From Sphingobacterium tabacisoli (lineage in GTDB: Bacteria; Bacteroidota; Bacteroidia; Sphingobacteriales; Sphingobacteriaceae), in NCBI RefSeq assembly GCF_017908035.1, contig NZ_JAEQMU010000001.1, forward strand, positions 1,550,001 through 1,614,000: a DNA stretch of 64,000 nt. Reading direction: 5' to 3'. Each line of letters starts with the position of its first letter. Position 1 is the stretch's first letter. A program made the position numbers and the translations under genes. Below, piece after piece: positions 34,051 to 43,616 of this stretch. The notes beneath the pieces are model-generated. The model did not search any database. It was not told where the DNA came from and was given only the letters and a program-made list of their open reading frames with translations.

Positions 34051-36163
34051 ACGCTATTACTGAGTTTTTCAACTCTTTATTTTTATAAATCTTTATCTCT
34101 AAATCTGTATGATCTAACAAATCGATATCCTTTTTTAAAGTTGCTACATTCTCCAATATCACAAAATCCGAAGCGGAAAACACCATCATCCTTGTCCCCT
34201 CGGCCCATAACTCTAACCGATCAGGTATATACATACGGTGTCGGGCATTCAATAAAAAACGTAGCTCTAACCGTATACTTCCTTGCTTTTTGTTACTATT
34301 TCGTCCAATAATGCTGACATCTTCTCCCGCCAAAAGCCAGCCTTGATTAAAGTCTGAAACAAAACCAGTTTTATTGTCACTCAACAGGAATGCCTCATCC
34401 AATAGCTCGCTGGAGGATAGCCCAATCCCTTTACTAACCTTAAACCTATTCATCGGCATTAGCGTTTTCTTTAATCGCTTCCACTCATTGAGATATACCT
34501 CTAGGCTTCCCTTTTCTTCTTTATAATTCGTGACACCATCTTCTATCGATTCATGTAACCTGTTTATGAAGACGTCATTTTGTGAGGAAAACTGGACCCT
34601 ATTATTTTCAATCGCTAAAACCCCATTGGCTATATCACCGTCGTGATAATCGACCTGTAGCTTAGTATAACTCAATGCATGTAGGAGTTTTCTAATACAT
34701 AGGGCTTCGTCACCTTCCAAATGAGCTGACAACGATGTCAGCTCCGCATAAAACTTGTTAAACCGATCAGACTTTAGGTAACTTTTCATTGACTCACGAA
34801 ATGAGCTATATATCGCCAAATCGCTATTTCTACCATCTAGGTTATCCTCTATCTCCAAGAGATAACTGCTTAGTACATCTGCCGAGATTGGATAGAACCG
34901 TTGATGGTATCTCTTGACCAAATCGGATACGGACAAGGAAGGATCAATCATAATAGCACTCAACACATAGGTTTTGACATCATCAAATGGTGAATAATCG
35001 TAACCACTCCCATTGAGAAATACCCCATCGACACCTATCTTGCTAAAGTAGACTAACTGTCCCTGCACTCGACGCAACACAGGAAAAGGTGTAATGTAAT
35101 CATCGAAATTGGATATATAGTCCCACAGGTAAATTTGGGAAGTCTGCTGTTTCCAGGATTCTAACAATGTACTGAACTCGCGGACCGACGGAGCATTGAC
35201 ATCCAGTTGAGGCGACTTGGGAAGATCTATCGTGCTCAAGAGCACTCCCGCATGGTCAGCTAATCTACTCTTGGGAGCTTCGCGGGTCGTCCGATAGGCT
35301 GTAGTGTAAAAGTAATCCTGCGGAAATTCCTTCGTCAGTCTATTTAAGAGAACAACAACTGCCGCCGTCGCGCTCTTTGCGGTATTACCTTGCTTTCTAC
35401 AAGATGCACAGCTGCACACTTTGTCGTTGTCGTTTGGCGCAATCATAAACCACCTAGCGTCACGGGGTCCACGCCCATACTCTTCTAGGACAAAAGTCTT
35501 GATGGCCTGATACGCCTTTTCTGAGGAGAAACAATACTGTTCGGCATCCCGTCTCCCATCTACCAAAGCCATCACATCGGTATCGATGCCTCCTACAAAT
35601 ACCTTTCTTAGATTATGCCCCCATAATCCCCAGTCTCGATCTACATTATGGGTTAAAAGGATTCCGGATATATCCTGATTCATATTAGGCTGTAGATGAG
35701 GATCTCTATATTTGAATGCAAAATCTACTTTACCCGTTTTAAAATCCAGGTAACCAGGTGGAATATCAGCTACCTTCAAACGATGATAGTCGCCAAGCCG
35801 GTCGATCAGCATATAAGATAACCACCGTAATATTGCCCTGTCTCTCCCGAATAGCGATAAGCGCCCTTCTTCATTGATTATTTCGTAATCATTTCCCAAA
35901 TCTTCTACAATCTCCACGTAGACGATCCCTCCTTCAAATCCCTCGACAACGGTATCGGAGCGCTTGATCTGGAGAACTGCTTTCTCTGTGTTTCGCTTGT
36001 CTAGATGCTGAAATAGGTAGTCCGCGGCCTGTATACTCTCCTTATCCCCATTTGAGAGAATCAACAGTCGAGGGGTAGCGAAATCAAAGGTCCGGGCTTT
36101 ACAACTAGAGGATAGCAGGCAGAATATCCCCCATAACCATACGATCTGCTTAAAACGAAACAT
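34028..36163 (-). CDS. DUF4838 glycosidase-like lipoprotein
   Basis: A 711-residue protein with a lipobox at residues 18-21 (SSSC). Residues about 30-130 look like the alpha-glucuronidase/GH20-type N-terminal domain (LSLFGRDRAILRWLSYMLIDRLG), followed by a DUF4838 barrel with M-I-A-P-N-D-N-D-K-V-C-S-C-A-S-C (Cys250, 252, 255), LWDYISNFDDYITPFP and VDGVFLNGSGYDYSPFDD. DUF4838 proteins are thought to be glycoside hydrolases but no activity is established here. It overlaps the upstream TPR/barrel gene by 14 bases and the downstream DUF1573 gene by 23 bases. In context it may trim or modify an exported polysaccharide, like PgaB, BcsZ or PelA; that role is inference. Confidence 0.82.
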   Translation of the reverse strand: MFRFKQIVWLWGIFCLLSSSCKARTFDFATPRLLILSNGDKESIQAADYLFQHLDKRNTEKAVLQIKRSDTVVEGFEGGIVYVEIVEDLGNDYEIINEEGRLSLFGRDRAILRWLSYMLIDRLGDYHRLKVADIPPGYLDFKTGKVDFAFKYRDPHLQPNMNQDISGILLTHNVDRDWGLWGHNLRKVFVGGIDTDVMALVDGRRDAEQYCFSSEKAYQAIKTFVLEEYGRGPRDARWFMIAPNDNDKVCSCASCRKQGNTAKSATAAVVVLLNRLTKEFPQDYFYTTAYRTTREAPKSRLADHAGVLLSTIDLPKSPQLDVNAPSVREFSTLLESWKQQTSQIYLWDYISNFDDYITPFPVLRRVQGQLVYFSKIGVDGVFLNGSGYDYSPFDDVKTYVLSAIMIDPSLSVSDLVKRYHQRFYPISADVLSSYLLEIEDNLDGRNSDLAIYSSFRESMKSYLKSDRFNKFYAELTSLSAHLEGDEALCIRKLLHALSYTKLQVDYHDGDIANGVLAIENNRVQFSSQNDVFINRLHESIEDGVTNYKEEKGSLEVYLNEWKRLKKTLMPMNRFKVSKGIGLSSSELLDEAFLLSDNKTGFVSDFNQGWLLAGEDVSIIGRNSNKKQGSIRLELRFLLNARHRMYIPDRLELWAEGTRMMVFSASDFVILENVATLKKDIDLLDHTDLEIKIYKNKELKNSVIACDEIQLY

Positions 36164-38966
36164 TGAACTGGAAATATAGGTTATAAAGGTTTCGATAGTT
36201 TGCCGTAACTATAGATTTTTCTGTTTGGAAATTATACCATGTCCCCATAACACTAGCCCCTATATTCTTAGTAATGGAGCGACCTAGCCCTGCACCCACC
36301 ATTGCATTAAACACGTTGAAACTGTTATAGAATTGGGTATTCAATAGATCGATATCAGGTGAATTACCTATACTTCCTATCGCCAATAGGTAGTTTTTGG
36401 GATTATTCATATTGTATTGAGCCTTTCCTCCCAAGCTGTAGAGATAAGTACTTTCGCCTGCACTATTTAGTAAGAAATTACTCCATTTTGCAGACAGTTT
36501 AAAATCCTCAATATCCTTGGTGACGCCCAGATTGAGATTGAACAGGTTCTGTCCCGTAAACAATCTTCTATAACCGAGCCCCCCTTCTGCTTCCCAAGTA
36601 GGCTTGAATGTATAAAGAGCCGTACCATTTACAGTCAGTTTAGCAAAAAACTTATTTGCTAATGCGAGGTCGATGCGTGTAGACAATTTCTCTGTCCAAG
36701 GAGCGGACCATTCGACCTGTCCCTGTATCCCCTTTCCCTCTTCTCTACCTGCATAATTTAATCGTCCTGTATAAGCTGAGCCATTATGTAAAAGACGACT
36801 GTATTCCACTGTCGAAATCGACGTAATAGCGTAATCATCTCCATAGCGTGCTCGAACATGAGAGATCCCGACATTATTTCGATAAGACTTTTGACCGAGA
36901 TAATCGAGATGCACCTTAAAGTCCGCAAATTCTAAAAGAGAGGGTTCATAAAACTGTTGGTAATGGTAAGCTGAATCGTACTGTTTCAACCCTTCATAAG
37001 CCAATCCCTTCATATACTTAAGTGTCTTATTATCCTCCTTATAATATAAAGCAGTATCAATCACCGTCAAGGCTTGAAGATGTTCCTTCTGTTTTAACAA
37101 CTGCCCAGCATACGCTTCGGTCGTATGGCTAAATGTATTGACTAAAGGCTCGTGATAGGGATTCAATTGCACCTGTCTGTGCAACATTGCCCAGGAATCA
37201 GGCCGCCGCTCTGTCGTATGGTTCATCGCTTCAGCAAGTTTAATCTTGAAGGCGACATCATCCCCATAACGGTCTTCTGCAATCTGAGCATAACGTAACA
37301 TTGCACCTTGGTCTTTTACCTGGTAGCAGATATTGATCATATACAACAACGCATCTTGATTCTTATCATCCACAGTCAACCAACGGTCGCATAGCTGCCG
37401 TGCTTCTGCCAACTGATACCGTTCTTTTAAACTCTTGACCCAAGGTTGCACCATCTCGCTATAGCCGCCCATAAGGCGATCTCTATCCTGCTGAGAAGCG
37501 GCTCCTAAAACCTGCTCATATATACTAAGCGCATATTCATAACGGTCGCCTTTATTGTACAGATCGGACTTCTTAAGCAACAATTCCATATTACCAGGCC
37601 TATCCAACAACATATCATCCAATATCATGATTGCCTCCTGGTAACGTTTCTCGGTTACATATGCATTATACAGACCACTTTGGGCTATCGCTACAGACTC
37701 TTCATCTCCGTACTGTATGATGTCTTTCCAGTCGTTGATAGCCATATCGATCTTACCATCCTGCATATTGGCTTTAGCCTGTCTTAGGGTCACGGCTACA
37801 TACGAATCCCTCAGTTCAACATCGGATGGGTATTTGACAAAATAAGCCCGCGTCAATGTGGCCACCTTTCCCTCGTCCCCCATTCGCTTATACGCCATGA
37901 GCTCTTTCATGTCTAATTCCTTGCTAGCACCAGCACTCCATCTATGTTTATGTAATGCCGCAATCGCCTCCTCGTATTGTTCTTTCGCGATCAGATCGTT
38001 AAAAACATAATCGAAAGCTTCTTTGTTACCTGGCGAACCTTCAAATATTTTACCGTATAAGCTGGCAGGATCATTATTTTTCGCATTTCGAGCCGCCTCC
38101 AATAAAAAGTAATTGTATTGTGAGCGTAAACTTCCCCCTCCTCTTTTCATCTGAGATTCTAGGAAAGATAGAATTTCGGGATAACGCTGTTGATGTTCCA
38201 GAATTGCTATTTTCTTCTGTACAAATCCCCCATTGCCCGGGAATTCATTCAACGCCCGTTCCGTATATACCAATGCATTGTTATAATCTCCAGCCTTTAT
38301 GTAATTATCTATCACAGCAAAGTAACTATCCTGCTGACGAGGCTGTTCGTCAATCCGCTTTCTGGAGATTTCTATCGTTTCATCGATTCGACCGGTCTTA
38401 GCAACCGCTGCCGCACGTTGCTCTTGAACATAAGTCTGATCCCCTTTCAACTCACTATCCTCAGGATAAATCTGGGAGATACGTTTCAATAGGCGGTCTG
38501 CCTCTACATGATTCCCCATTGTTCTATATAGCTCGATTTTCTTACGCCATAGTCCTTTCCAATAGGGATTTACTTCCAACAGCTCATTGATATAACATAT
38601 TGCACTGGAATAGCGCTGTGTTTCGGTTTCTACCGTAACGAGCATATGTTTAGATTCTACATTTGCGGGTGCATATTCAAGTGATTTGACCAACTCGTAT
38701 CGCGCTTTGTCATATTGTTGTCGATGGGTATAATATTTACCGACCAACATACGCATGTCCGAGTCTTTGGGATTTTTCTTGAGATGTGACTCTGCTTTAT
38801 TCTTCCCCTCTTCCCATTTCCCTTGGTTGTACAAATCATTAATCTCTTTAGCATCTTCATTACGTTCGATCGTCGTGCCTGCGCGTTGTGCTTGTACAGG
38901 TTGATAGTAAGATAGTGCTCCAAAGAAGACAATCAGTATTTTGGCGTATTTAAATTTCTTAAGCAT
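36150..38966 (-). CDS. TPR protein with C-terminal outer-membrane barrel (PgaA/YaiO-like)
   Basis: Started at 38966 the protein has 938 residues: a signal peptide (KFKYAKILIVFFGALSYYQPVQAQ), TPR repeats from about 35 to 690 (e.g. ARYELVKSLEYAPANVESKHML, ALVYTERALNEFPGNGGFVQKK, YEYALSIYEQVL), and a C-terminal region of about 230 residues rich in alternating aromatic/polar strands ending in F-Q-F-N-V-S-F, a typical barrel C-terminus. The barrel resembles the YaiO type. PgaA, BcsC and NfrA share this TPR-plus-barrel plan and export glycans. The start overlaps the GT2 stop by 8 bases. Predicted role: export channel for the polymer made by the adjacent synthase. Confidence 0.85.
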   Translation of the reverse strand: MLKKFKYAKILIVFFGALSYYQPVQAQRAGTTIERNEDAKEINDLYNQGKWEEGKNKAESHLKKNPKDSDMRMLVGKYYTHRQQYDKARYELVKSLEYAPANVESKHMLVTVETETQRYSSAICYINELLEVNPYWKGLWRKKIELYRTMGNHVEADRLLKRISQIYPEDSELKGDQTYVQEQRAAAVAKTGRIDETIEISRKRIDEQPRQQDSYFAVIDNYIKAGDYNNALVYTERALNEFPGNGGFVQKKIAILEHQQRYPEILSFLESQMKRGGGSLRSQYNYFLLEAARNAKNNDPASLYGKIFEGSPGNKEAFDYVFNDLIAKEQYEEAIAALHKHRWSAGASKELDMKELMAYKRMGDEGKVATLTRAYFVKYPSDVELRDSYVAVTLRQAKANMQDGKIDMAINDWKDIIQYGDEESVAIAQSGLYNAYVTEKRYQEAIMILDDMLLDRPGNMELLLKKSDLYNKGDRYEYALSIYEQVLGAASQQDRDRLMGGYSEMVQPWVKSLKERYQLAEARQLCDRWLTVDDKNQDALLYMINICYQVKDQGAMLRYAQIAEDRYGDDVAFKIKLAEAMNHTTERRPDSWAMLHRQVQLNPYHEPLVNTFSHTTEAYAGQLLKQKEHLQALTVIDTALYYKEDNKTLKYMKGLAYEGLKQYDSAYHYQQFYEPSLLEFADFKVHLDYLGQKSYRNNVGISHVRARYGDDYAITSISTVEYSRLLHNGSAYTGRLNYAGREEGKGIQGQVEWSAPWTEKLSTRIDLALANKFFAKLTVNGTALYTFKPTWEAEGGLGYRRLFTGQNLFNLNLGVTKDIEDFKLSAKWSNFLLNSAGESTYLYSLGGKAQYNMNNPKNYLLAIGSIGNSPDIDLLNTQFYNSFNVFNAMVGAGLGRSITKNIGASVMGTWYNFQTEKSIVTANYRNLYNLYFQFNVSF

Positions 38967-40395
38967 TGTTATGTACAGTATTAGCATTTTTTGAAGGAGA
39001 GAATCCTTGCCTTGTCATTTGTCCCCATTTGAAATTCTTGCGAGTCAAGTATTGAACATATCCCCTTAAAGTGAATATGACCACGAGAGGATGGTATAGA
39101 ATAGCTTCAAAAGCTGAAAACAGAACCAACTTGAGGTATTCCCAAAAGTTTTTATAAAGCTTGCCGAGGACCAAATCATAGGATACCGTCACGATCGATA
39201 CGGATAATCCAATCAAATAAGCATAAGCTATCATCATCCAGAACGTATCAAAATTTACTTGATTCGTAAATAAGAGAAACAACAGGAACAGGAACCCAGT
39301 AAACTCTATAATTGGAGCAAGAAACTCGAAGAAAACAATGTAAGGCATCACAAGAAAGCCCAATCTTCCATAGTCCTTATTAAGAAAAAATTTTCTGTGA
39401 TCAATAATAAATTGGAGCATTCCCCGCCCCCAACGCGTGCGCTGTCTATTGAGAACTTTTATATTAGGAGGCCCTTCCGTCCAACAAAGACTATACGGAC
39501 ATTGTACAATACGATAAGCCTTCTTGTTCTCACGCATATAAGCCACCATACGAACAGTCATATCCATATCCTCGGCATGCGAAGCCGAGTCAAAACCGCC
39601 GGCAGCCACTACGACATTCCGATCAAATAGCCCAAACCCACCCGATACGTTGGGAATTGCATTTACTATGGACCAGCCCATCTTTGCCACTAGGTAAGAA
39701 CGCAAATACTCAGTTTCCTGGAAAAGCGGAATCAACCGGTTAGGCGGCTTTACACGAGTGATACGACCTTTGTCTATTGTACAGCCATTTACCATACGCA
39801 TAGTCGCTCCTACAGCAATCACATGCTTATCCGAATCAAGAACAGGGAGAATAATTTTACTCAATGTATCTTCAGCGAGAATACAATCCACATCTGTATT
39901 GATAAAATAATCATACTGAGCAATATTCACCCCAGCATTCATCGCATCAGCTTTTGTACCTCCATTTTCCTTATCAACTACTTTCAATTTACTATAGGCT
40001 GGATTTTTCGAACGAAAAACACGGCGTACTGGTCTACAGTAGACCTTATACGCATAATAATAAGGCATCTCCTCCAACTCAAATTCCTCAATAAGAATAT
40101 CCAATGTCTTGTCCTTACTTCCATCGTTGACAATGATTACCTCAAAAGTAGGATAGTCTAAGTTTAACAATGAATTGACACTATCGTAGATAATTACCTC
40201 CTCGTTGAACGCCGGAGCAACGATAGAGATACCTGGAGCTTCTTCAGGAAAATCTTTGAGGTAACTTTCCTCTCTTTCGGTATACCTATACCTGTAGCGC
40301 AGGGTATTATAGTAACTCATAATCATCAACCCTAAGTAGAAAAGGGCTAGAGCAGTAGCATAAAAATAAATCAGGTACGTAAAAAAATAAATCAT
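38959..40395 (-). CDS. Processive GT2 glycosyltransferase (PgaC/BcsA-like)
   Basis: This 478-residue inner-membrane enzyme should polymerise a sugar nucleotide and feed the chain through its own membrane domain. The processive GT2 motifs are complete: N-D-G-S-K-D (90-95), D-V-D (168-170), E-D-M-D (275-278) and R-Q-R-T-R-W (317-322, the QxxRW acceptor motif). One or two membrane helices precede the catalytic domain (residues 4-27) and four or so follow it (from about 350 to 450). No PilZ domain is present, so c-di-GMP control would need another protein. It follows the HEAT-repeat gene by 14 bases and overlaps the barrel gene. The sugar is unknown. Confidence 0.9.
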   Translation of the reverse strand: MIYFFTYLIYFYATALALFYLGLMIMSYYNTLRYRYRYTEREESYLKDFPEEAPGISIVAPAFNEEVIIYDSVNSLLNLDYPTFEVIIVNDGSKDKTLDILIEEFELEEMPYYYAYKVYCRPVRRVFRSKNPAYSKLKVVDKENGGTKADAMNAGVNIAQYDYFINTDVDCILAEDTLSKIILPVLDSDKHVIAVGATMRMVNGCTIDKGRITRVKPPNRLIPLFQETEYLRSYLVAKMGWSIVNAIPNVSGGFGLFDRNVVVAAGGFDSASHAEDMDMTVRMVAYMRENKKAYRIVQCPYSLCWTEGPPNIKVLNRQRTRWGRGMLQFIIDHRKFFLNKDYGRLGFLVMPYIVFFEFLAPIIEFTGFLFLLFLLFTNQVNFDTFWMMIAYAYLIGLSVSIVTVSYDLVLGKLYKNFWEYLKLVLFSAFEAILYHPLVVIFTLRGYVQYLTRKNFKWGQMTRQGFSPSKNANTVHNNA

Positions 40396-40409
40396 TGATG
40401 TGCGATTGT

Positions 40410-41582
40410 TTAGACGGGTAAGATTGCGGCTTCAGAAAATACCTGATTCAATAGCGTATTTTCATTTTCGTTAGACTGAATATGTGCTTCATGTTGCAGG
40501 CGCACCAACTCTTGATTGCCCTGTACACCATGATTCTTAATTGCTCTAGCGATGACTAGCTTAGAGTTTACATCTTCAGTAGAACGATAGGCTTCCACAA
40601 GAAAACGTAGACTTTCAGTCCCTTGCAAATGTCCCATAGTAGTTATAATCGCTTCCCTAACAACATTTGTTTCTAAATGAAACCGATCGATCAGAGTGGA
40701 AGCGCTCTCTTTGTATTCGAGTGCACCCAAAGTCAATATAATTTGTGCTCTCACATCCCTATTCTCCTGCCTATCCAACATCCCCATTAGTGTGGGAGCA
40801 GCCTCATACTGTCTGAAAAAGCCGACCTCTCGTAAAATAAAAACGATATAATTCGGATTTTTTGAATTATTGATCCACCGTAATAGATTCGGAAGGCGCC
40901 CTTCCTTAGATCGTTTGATTAGCGTCGAATGTAGACGCAATTTGTCCAACTGCGTGAAGGCCTCATCAAAATTCTCCTCCATAAATCGAAATGGATTATA
41001 GCTATCCTGACTGGTGTGTAGGTCTCGTGCTGTCTTCCGCAAGTGCTTATTCTTGTGAAAGGTAGATTTAGACAGGATACCACTGTTGACTCCATTATCC
41101 ATGGCGCCGACCACCTGTAATGCTTCCTTACGTCTATCTGGACCAGACGTACGAATCCGCTTCTCCCAAAATCCCATAAGACGTAAAGCTTCGATACAAT
41201 TCTTGTAATTAATCTCGTTCAATTCACCTTCCTTATAAATGGAATTTTTAACAGTTAGTACGACATCAGTCAATACATCTGACTTCCATCGCTTTGCTTT
41301 GCTTGTATCGTACTGGAGTAATTCCTGTATTTCATCGACTTCATAATTCACTTTGCTACGCATGATGAATGTCAACTTCTCTTCAAAGTGTCCCTCTGTA
41401 TTTCTCTTGGTCTTTTCTTTTCGGTTTATTCTATAACCAATATATAACAATCGAAATACGCCGAACAAGGTGATTGCGGCAAGCGCCATAACCATCACTA
41501 CAGTGATACGAATAATCAATGGATATCCATTGTACAATGAACTCAAATAGCTCAAATAATACAGGTAGTAATCGTAATACAT
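40410..41582 (-). CDS. Inner-membrane HEAT-repeat protein
   Basis: The ATG at 41582 (MYYDYYLYYL) gives 390 residues; an upstream extension to 41666 is unlikely. One membrane helix (about 24-45, IIRITVVMVMALAAITLFGVF) precedes a cytoplasmic helical domain. From about residue 240 the sequence forms HEAT-type repeats: NYIVFILREVGFFRQYEAAPTL, DVRAQIILTLGALEYKESASTL, VVREAIITTMGHLQGTESLRFL. It is the first gene of the five-gene exopolysaccharide operon and lies 14 bases before the GT2 gene. It may scaffold or regulate the synthase; no equivalent exists in Pga or Bcs systems. That role is inference. Confidence 0.77.
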   Translation of the reverse strand: MYYDYYLYYLSYLSSLYNGYPLIIRITVVMVMALAAITLFGVFRLLYIGYRINRKEKTKRNTEGHFEEKLTFIMRSKVNYEVDEIQELLQYDTSKAKRWKSDVLTDVVLTVKNSIYKEGELNEINYKNCIEALRLMGFWEKRIRTSGPDRRKEALQVVGAMDNGVNSGILSKSTFHKNKHLRKTARDLHTSQDSYNPFRFMEENFDEAFTQLDKLRLHSTLIKRSKEGRLPNLLRWINNSKNPNYIVFILREVGFFRQYEAAPTLMGMLDRQENRDVRAQIILTLGALEYKESASTLIDRFHLETNVVREAIITTMGHLQGTESLRFLVEAYRSTEDVNSKLVIARAIKNHGVQGNQELVRLQHEAHIQSNENENTLLNQVFSEAAILPV

Positions 41583-42250
41583 AATGTCTGTTTTTACTAT
41601 TTTTAATACTTTGTCTTTAGATTGATGAACACAACTTTCGGGCGCCGACTTTGCATGTTTATGCATGTTTAAAACAACTCACCCCTTACAAAACAATGTT
41701 TAACAAAGTTTGCAATTGCCTTAAACAATAGCGTCTCAAAAGTCTAAGCCTCCAAGTGGACACCCTGTACAACTAAGCAAAAACAAGAAAATAAGACAGT
41801 CCAAAATAAGACTAAAACCACTGACAAAGAACGGATTACAAAAACAAAAAGTTTCTCAAAAGAACAATTCAATAAGGCTTTATTTTTCGCTGAAAGGAAA
41901 ACATTTCTTCTCTTCACAAAGCACTTTATGGAATAAAATAAGACAATAAAAAAGAAGGTTTTAATGACTGTAGACAGAAAGCCACAAGTGCACTTTATCG
42001 CGGGAACGATAAATATAGTATGGCAGGTATCGACATTATAGATGTTATTATAAAGATATCTAACCTTCCATCATTCTAAGGTTTAGGTTTAGTTATTGGC
42101 AATAAGCTGAGACACCATTTAGGAAATTACATAACAATCAAAGTGGCCTAATATAAGGTCACAAAGAAAGGCAAATATTTGATGGAATACATAAATACGG
42201 TAACTCCGTAGGTAGGAACTCGATTACTATAAGACTTCTTTAAAATGAAT
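41583..42250. other. Intergenic region upstream of exopolysaccharide operon
   Basis: About 670 AT-rich bases between the membrane AraC gene and the HEAT-repeat gene, both on the minus strand. It contains three direct copies of AAAATAAGAC at 41788, 41803 and 41935. No gene or clear TAnnTTTG promoter for the operon was seen. A small frame at 42148-42345 overlaps the AraC gene in another frame and looks non-coding. Confidence 0.5.
41788..41944 (+). repeat. Three direct repeats AAAATAAGAC
   Basis: Identical 10-base copies begin at 41788, 41803 (15 bases apart) and 41935. They lie 206 to 353 bases upstream of the HEAT-repeat start at 41582. They could be binding sites for a regulator such as the adjacent AraC protein, but AT-rich sequence makes chance copies possible. 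Confidence 0.35.
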
Positions 42251-43354
42251 CTAATCTTCCCCGTAATCCAAACGATATTGGTGGGGAGAACAGCCAAATT
42301 CAGCTTGGAAGTTTCGGTAAAAAGAAGCTCGGGAACTAAACCCACAAACCATAGACAGATCTTCTATAGTGTACATCAATTCTTCACTTTTGAGCTGCCG
42401 TATGGCATAACTCAACCGTAATTGATTGACAAATGCATTAAAGCCCTTTCCAAACTCCTGCTTTAAAAAAGGAGCAATATGTTGTACTGGAATCTCCAAT
42501 TGACTACTGAATTTATCTTTGTTGAGATCGCTATCTAAATAAGCCAATGTTTGTATGAATAGCTCAATCCTATTTCGATAGGAAACCTCTTGCTCTCTTG
42601 TGAGAGGAATCAATGGAATTGTATTCCTCTTCTTACTCTTTTCTGGAACGGGGCTTTCTTGCTCCTCTTTACTCGTATCAATGGCATAAAACAGCTTTTT
42701 CAATCGTCTTTGCATTAAAAAAACAAACGAAGCTCCTAACAAAAACATCGCGTACAATAAGACAGAAAAAATCCTATGAATAAGAATATTAGCAGGCTCT
42801 TCGATCATATCTACCAATAAGAGTAATGAGCAAGTAATTAAAAGCAGAAATGAAAAGTACCAAGCGGCCTTGGTGATGTTATGCTCCTTGACACGTCCCC
42901 GGAGTATTCTCGACACACTCGGTCTAAAGTATAATAAATAGCAACCTAAATGAAGCACAGCAATAAACTGCATGGTCATCGTATAATCTAAACTATAGCG
43001 ATAATGTCGGGTAGAATCCTGAACAATAAACAAATAAATTAGCAAAGCTACAAAGAAAGGTATGAAGTGTATCCAAATTGGCCGGGTTCGGGTGTGATTT
43101 TGAGGTAGATTATGAATCAAAAGTAGTAATCCGGGTCCGTATAATAATCCCATCGGAAACTCTAAGACCAGATGTAACCACGGCGATGCCAATACCTGAG
43201 ACATATATTCTAACATTAGAAAAAACACAGCCAATAAAAGCATCAATAATAGATACCGGTTAAATACAATTTTTTCTTTTCCCATATTTAGAAAAATGAA
43301 AAAAGCACTCAGGATGAACACCGTAAATGTCGATCCGGTCAATAAAATACTCAT
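42251..43354 (-). CDS. Membrane-bound AraC family regulator
   Basis: From the ATG at 43354 the protein has 367 residues. Residues 1 to about 230 contain around seven hydrophobic helices (e.g. GSTFTVFILSAFFIFL, FIPFFVALLIYLFIV, AAWYFSFLLLITCSLLLLV). The C-terminal part (about 270-367) is an AraC HTH: NAFVNQLRLSYAIRQL, then LSMVCGFSSRASFYRNFQAEFGCSPHQYR. It should sense a signal at the membrane and bind DNA nearby. It is upstream of the exopolysaccharide operon and a likely controller of it or of the nucleotidyltransferase gene. Confidence 0.85.
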   Translation of the reverse strand: MSILLTGSTFTVFILSAFFIFLNMGKEKIVFNRYLLLMLLLAVFFLMLEYMSQVLASPWLHLVLEFPMGLLYGPGLLLLIHNLPQNHTRTRPIWIHFIPFFVALLIYLFIVQDSTRHYRYSLDYTMTMQFIAVLHLGCYLLYFRPSVSRILRGRVKEHNITKAAWYFSFLLLITCSLLLLVDMIEEPANILIHRIFSVLLYAMFLLGASFVFLMQRRLKKLFYAIDTSKEEQESPVPEKSKKRNTIPLIPLTREQEVSYRNRIELFIQTLAYLDSDLNKDKFSSQLEIPVQHIAPFLKQEFGKGFNAFVNQLRLSYAIRQLKSEELMYTIEDLSMVCGFSSRASFYRNFQAEFGCSPHQYRLDYGED

Positions 43355-43572
43355 TTCAATATCGTGTTTAGGTAATCTAACTTCTAGAACGACCAATTTC
43401 CGAGGGCGTGGTGATTTCACGTCCTTCGGCTATAGTTTTTTCCATAAGTTTTGACTAAACATCAAAAATAACCGAAATAATAACTTTAAGAATCTAAATA
43501 TCAAGCATAAATTATATATGTAGCATAACAACTACATTTATCGTTTATCAAGGCTCATAATTACAAAATTGT

Positions 43573-43604
43573 CACTGCTACAGTAAAAAACTACTGTAAC
43601 AGTG
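43573..43604 (-). terminator. Terminator of nucleotidyltransferase gene
   Basis: Stem CACTG-c-TACAGT / ACTGTA-a-CAGTG (11 pairs with one mismatch) with a loop of eight bases. It begins 12 bases after the 43617 stop on the minus strand; A-rich sequence on either side supplies a T-run. Confidence 0.75.
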
Positions 43605-43616
43605 TAAAAATCAACT

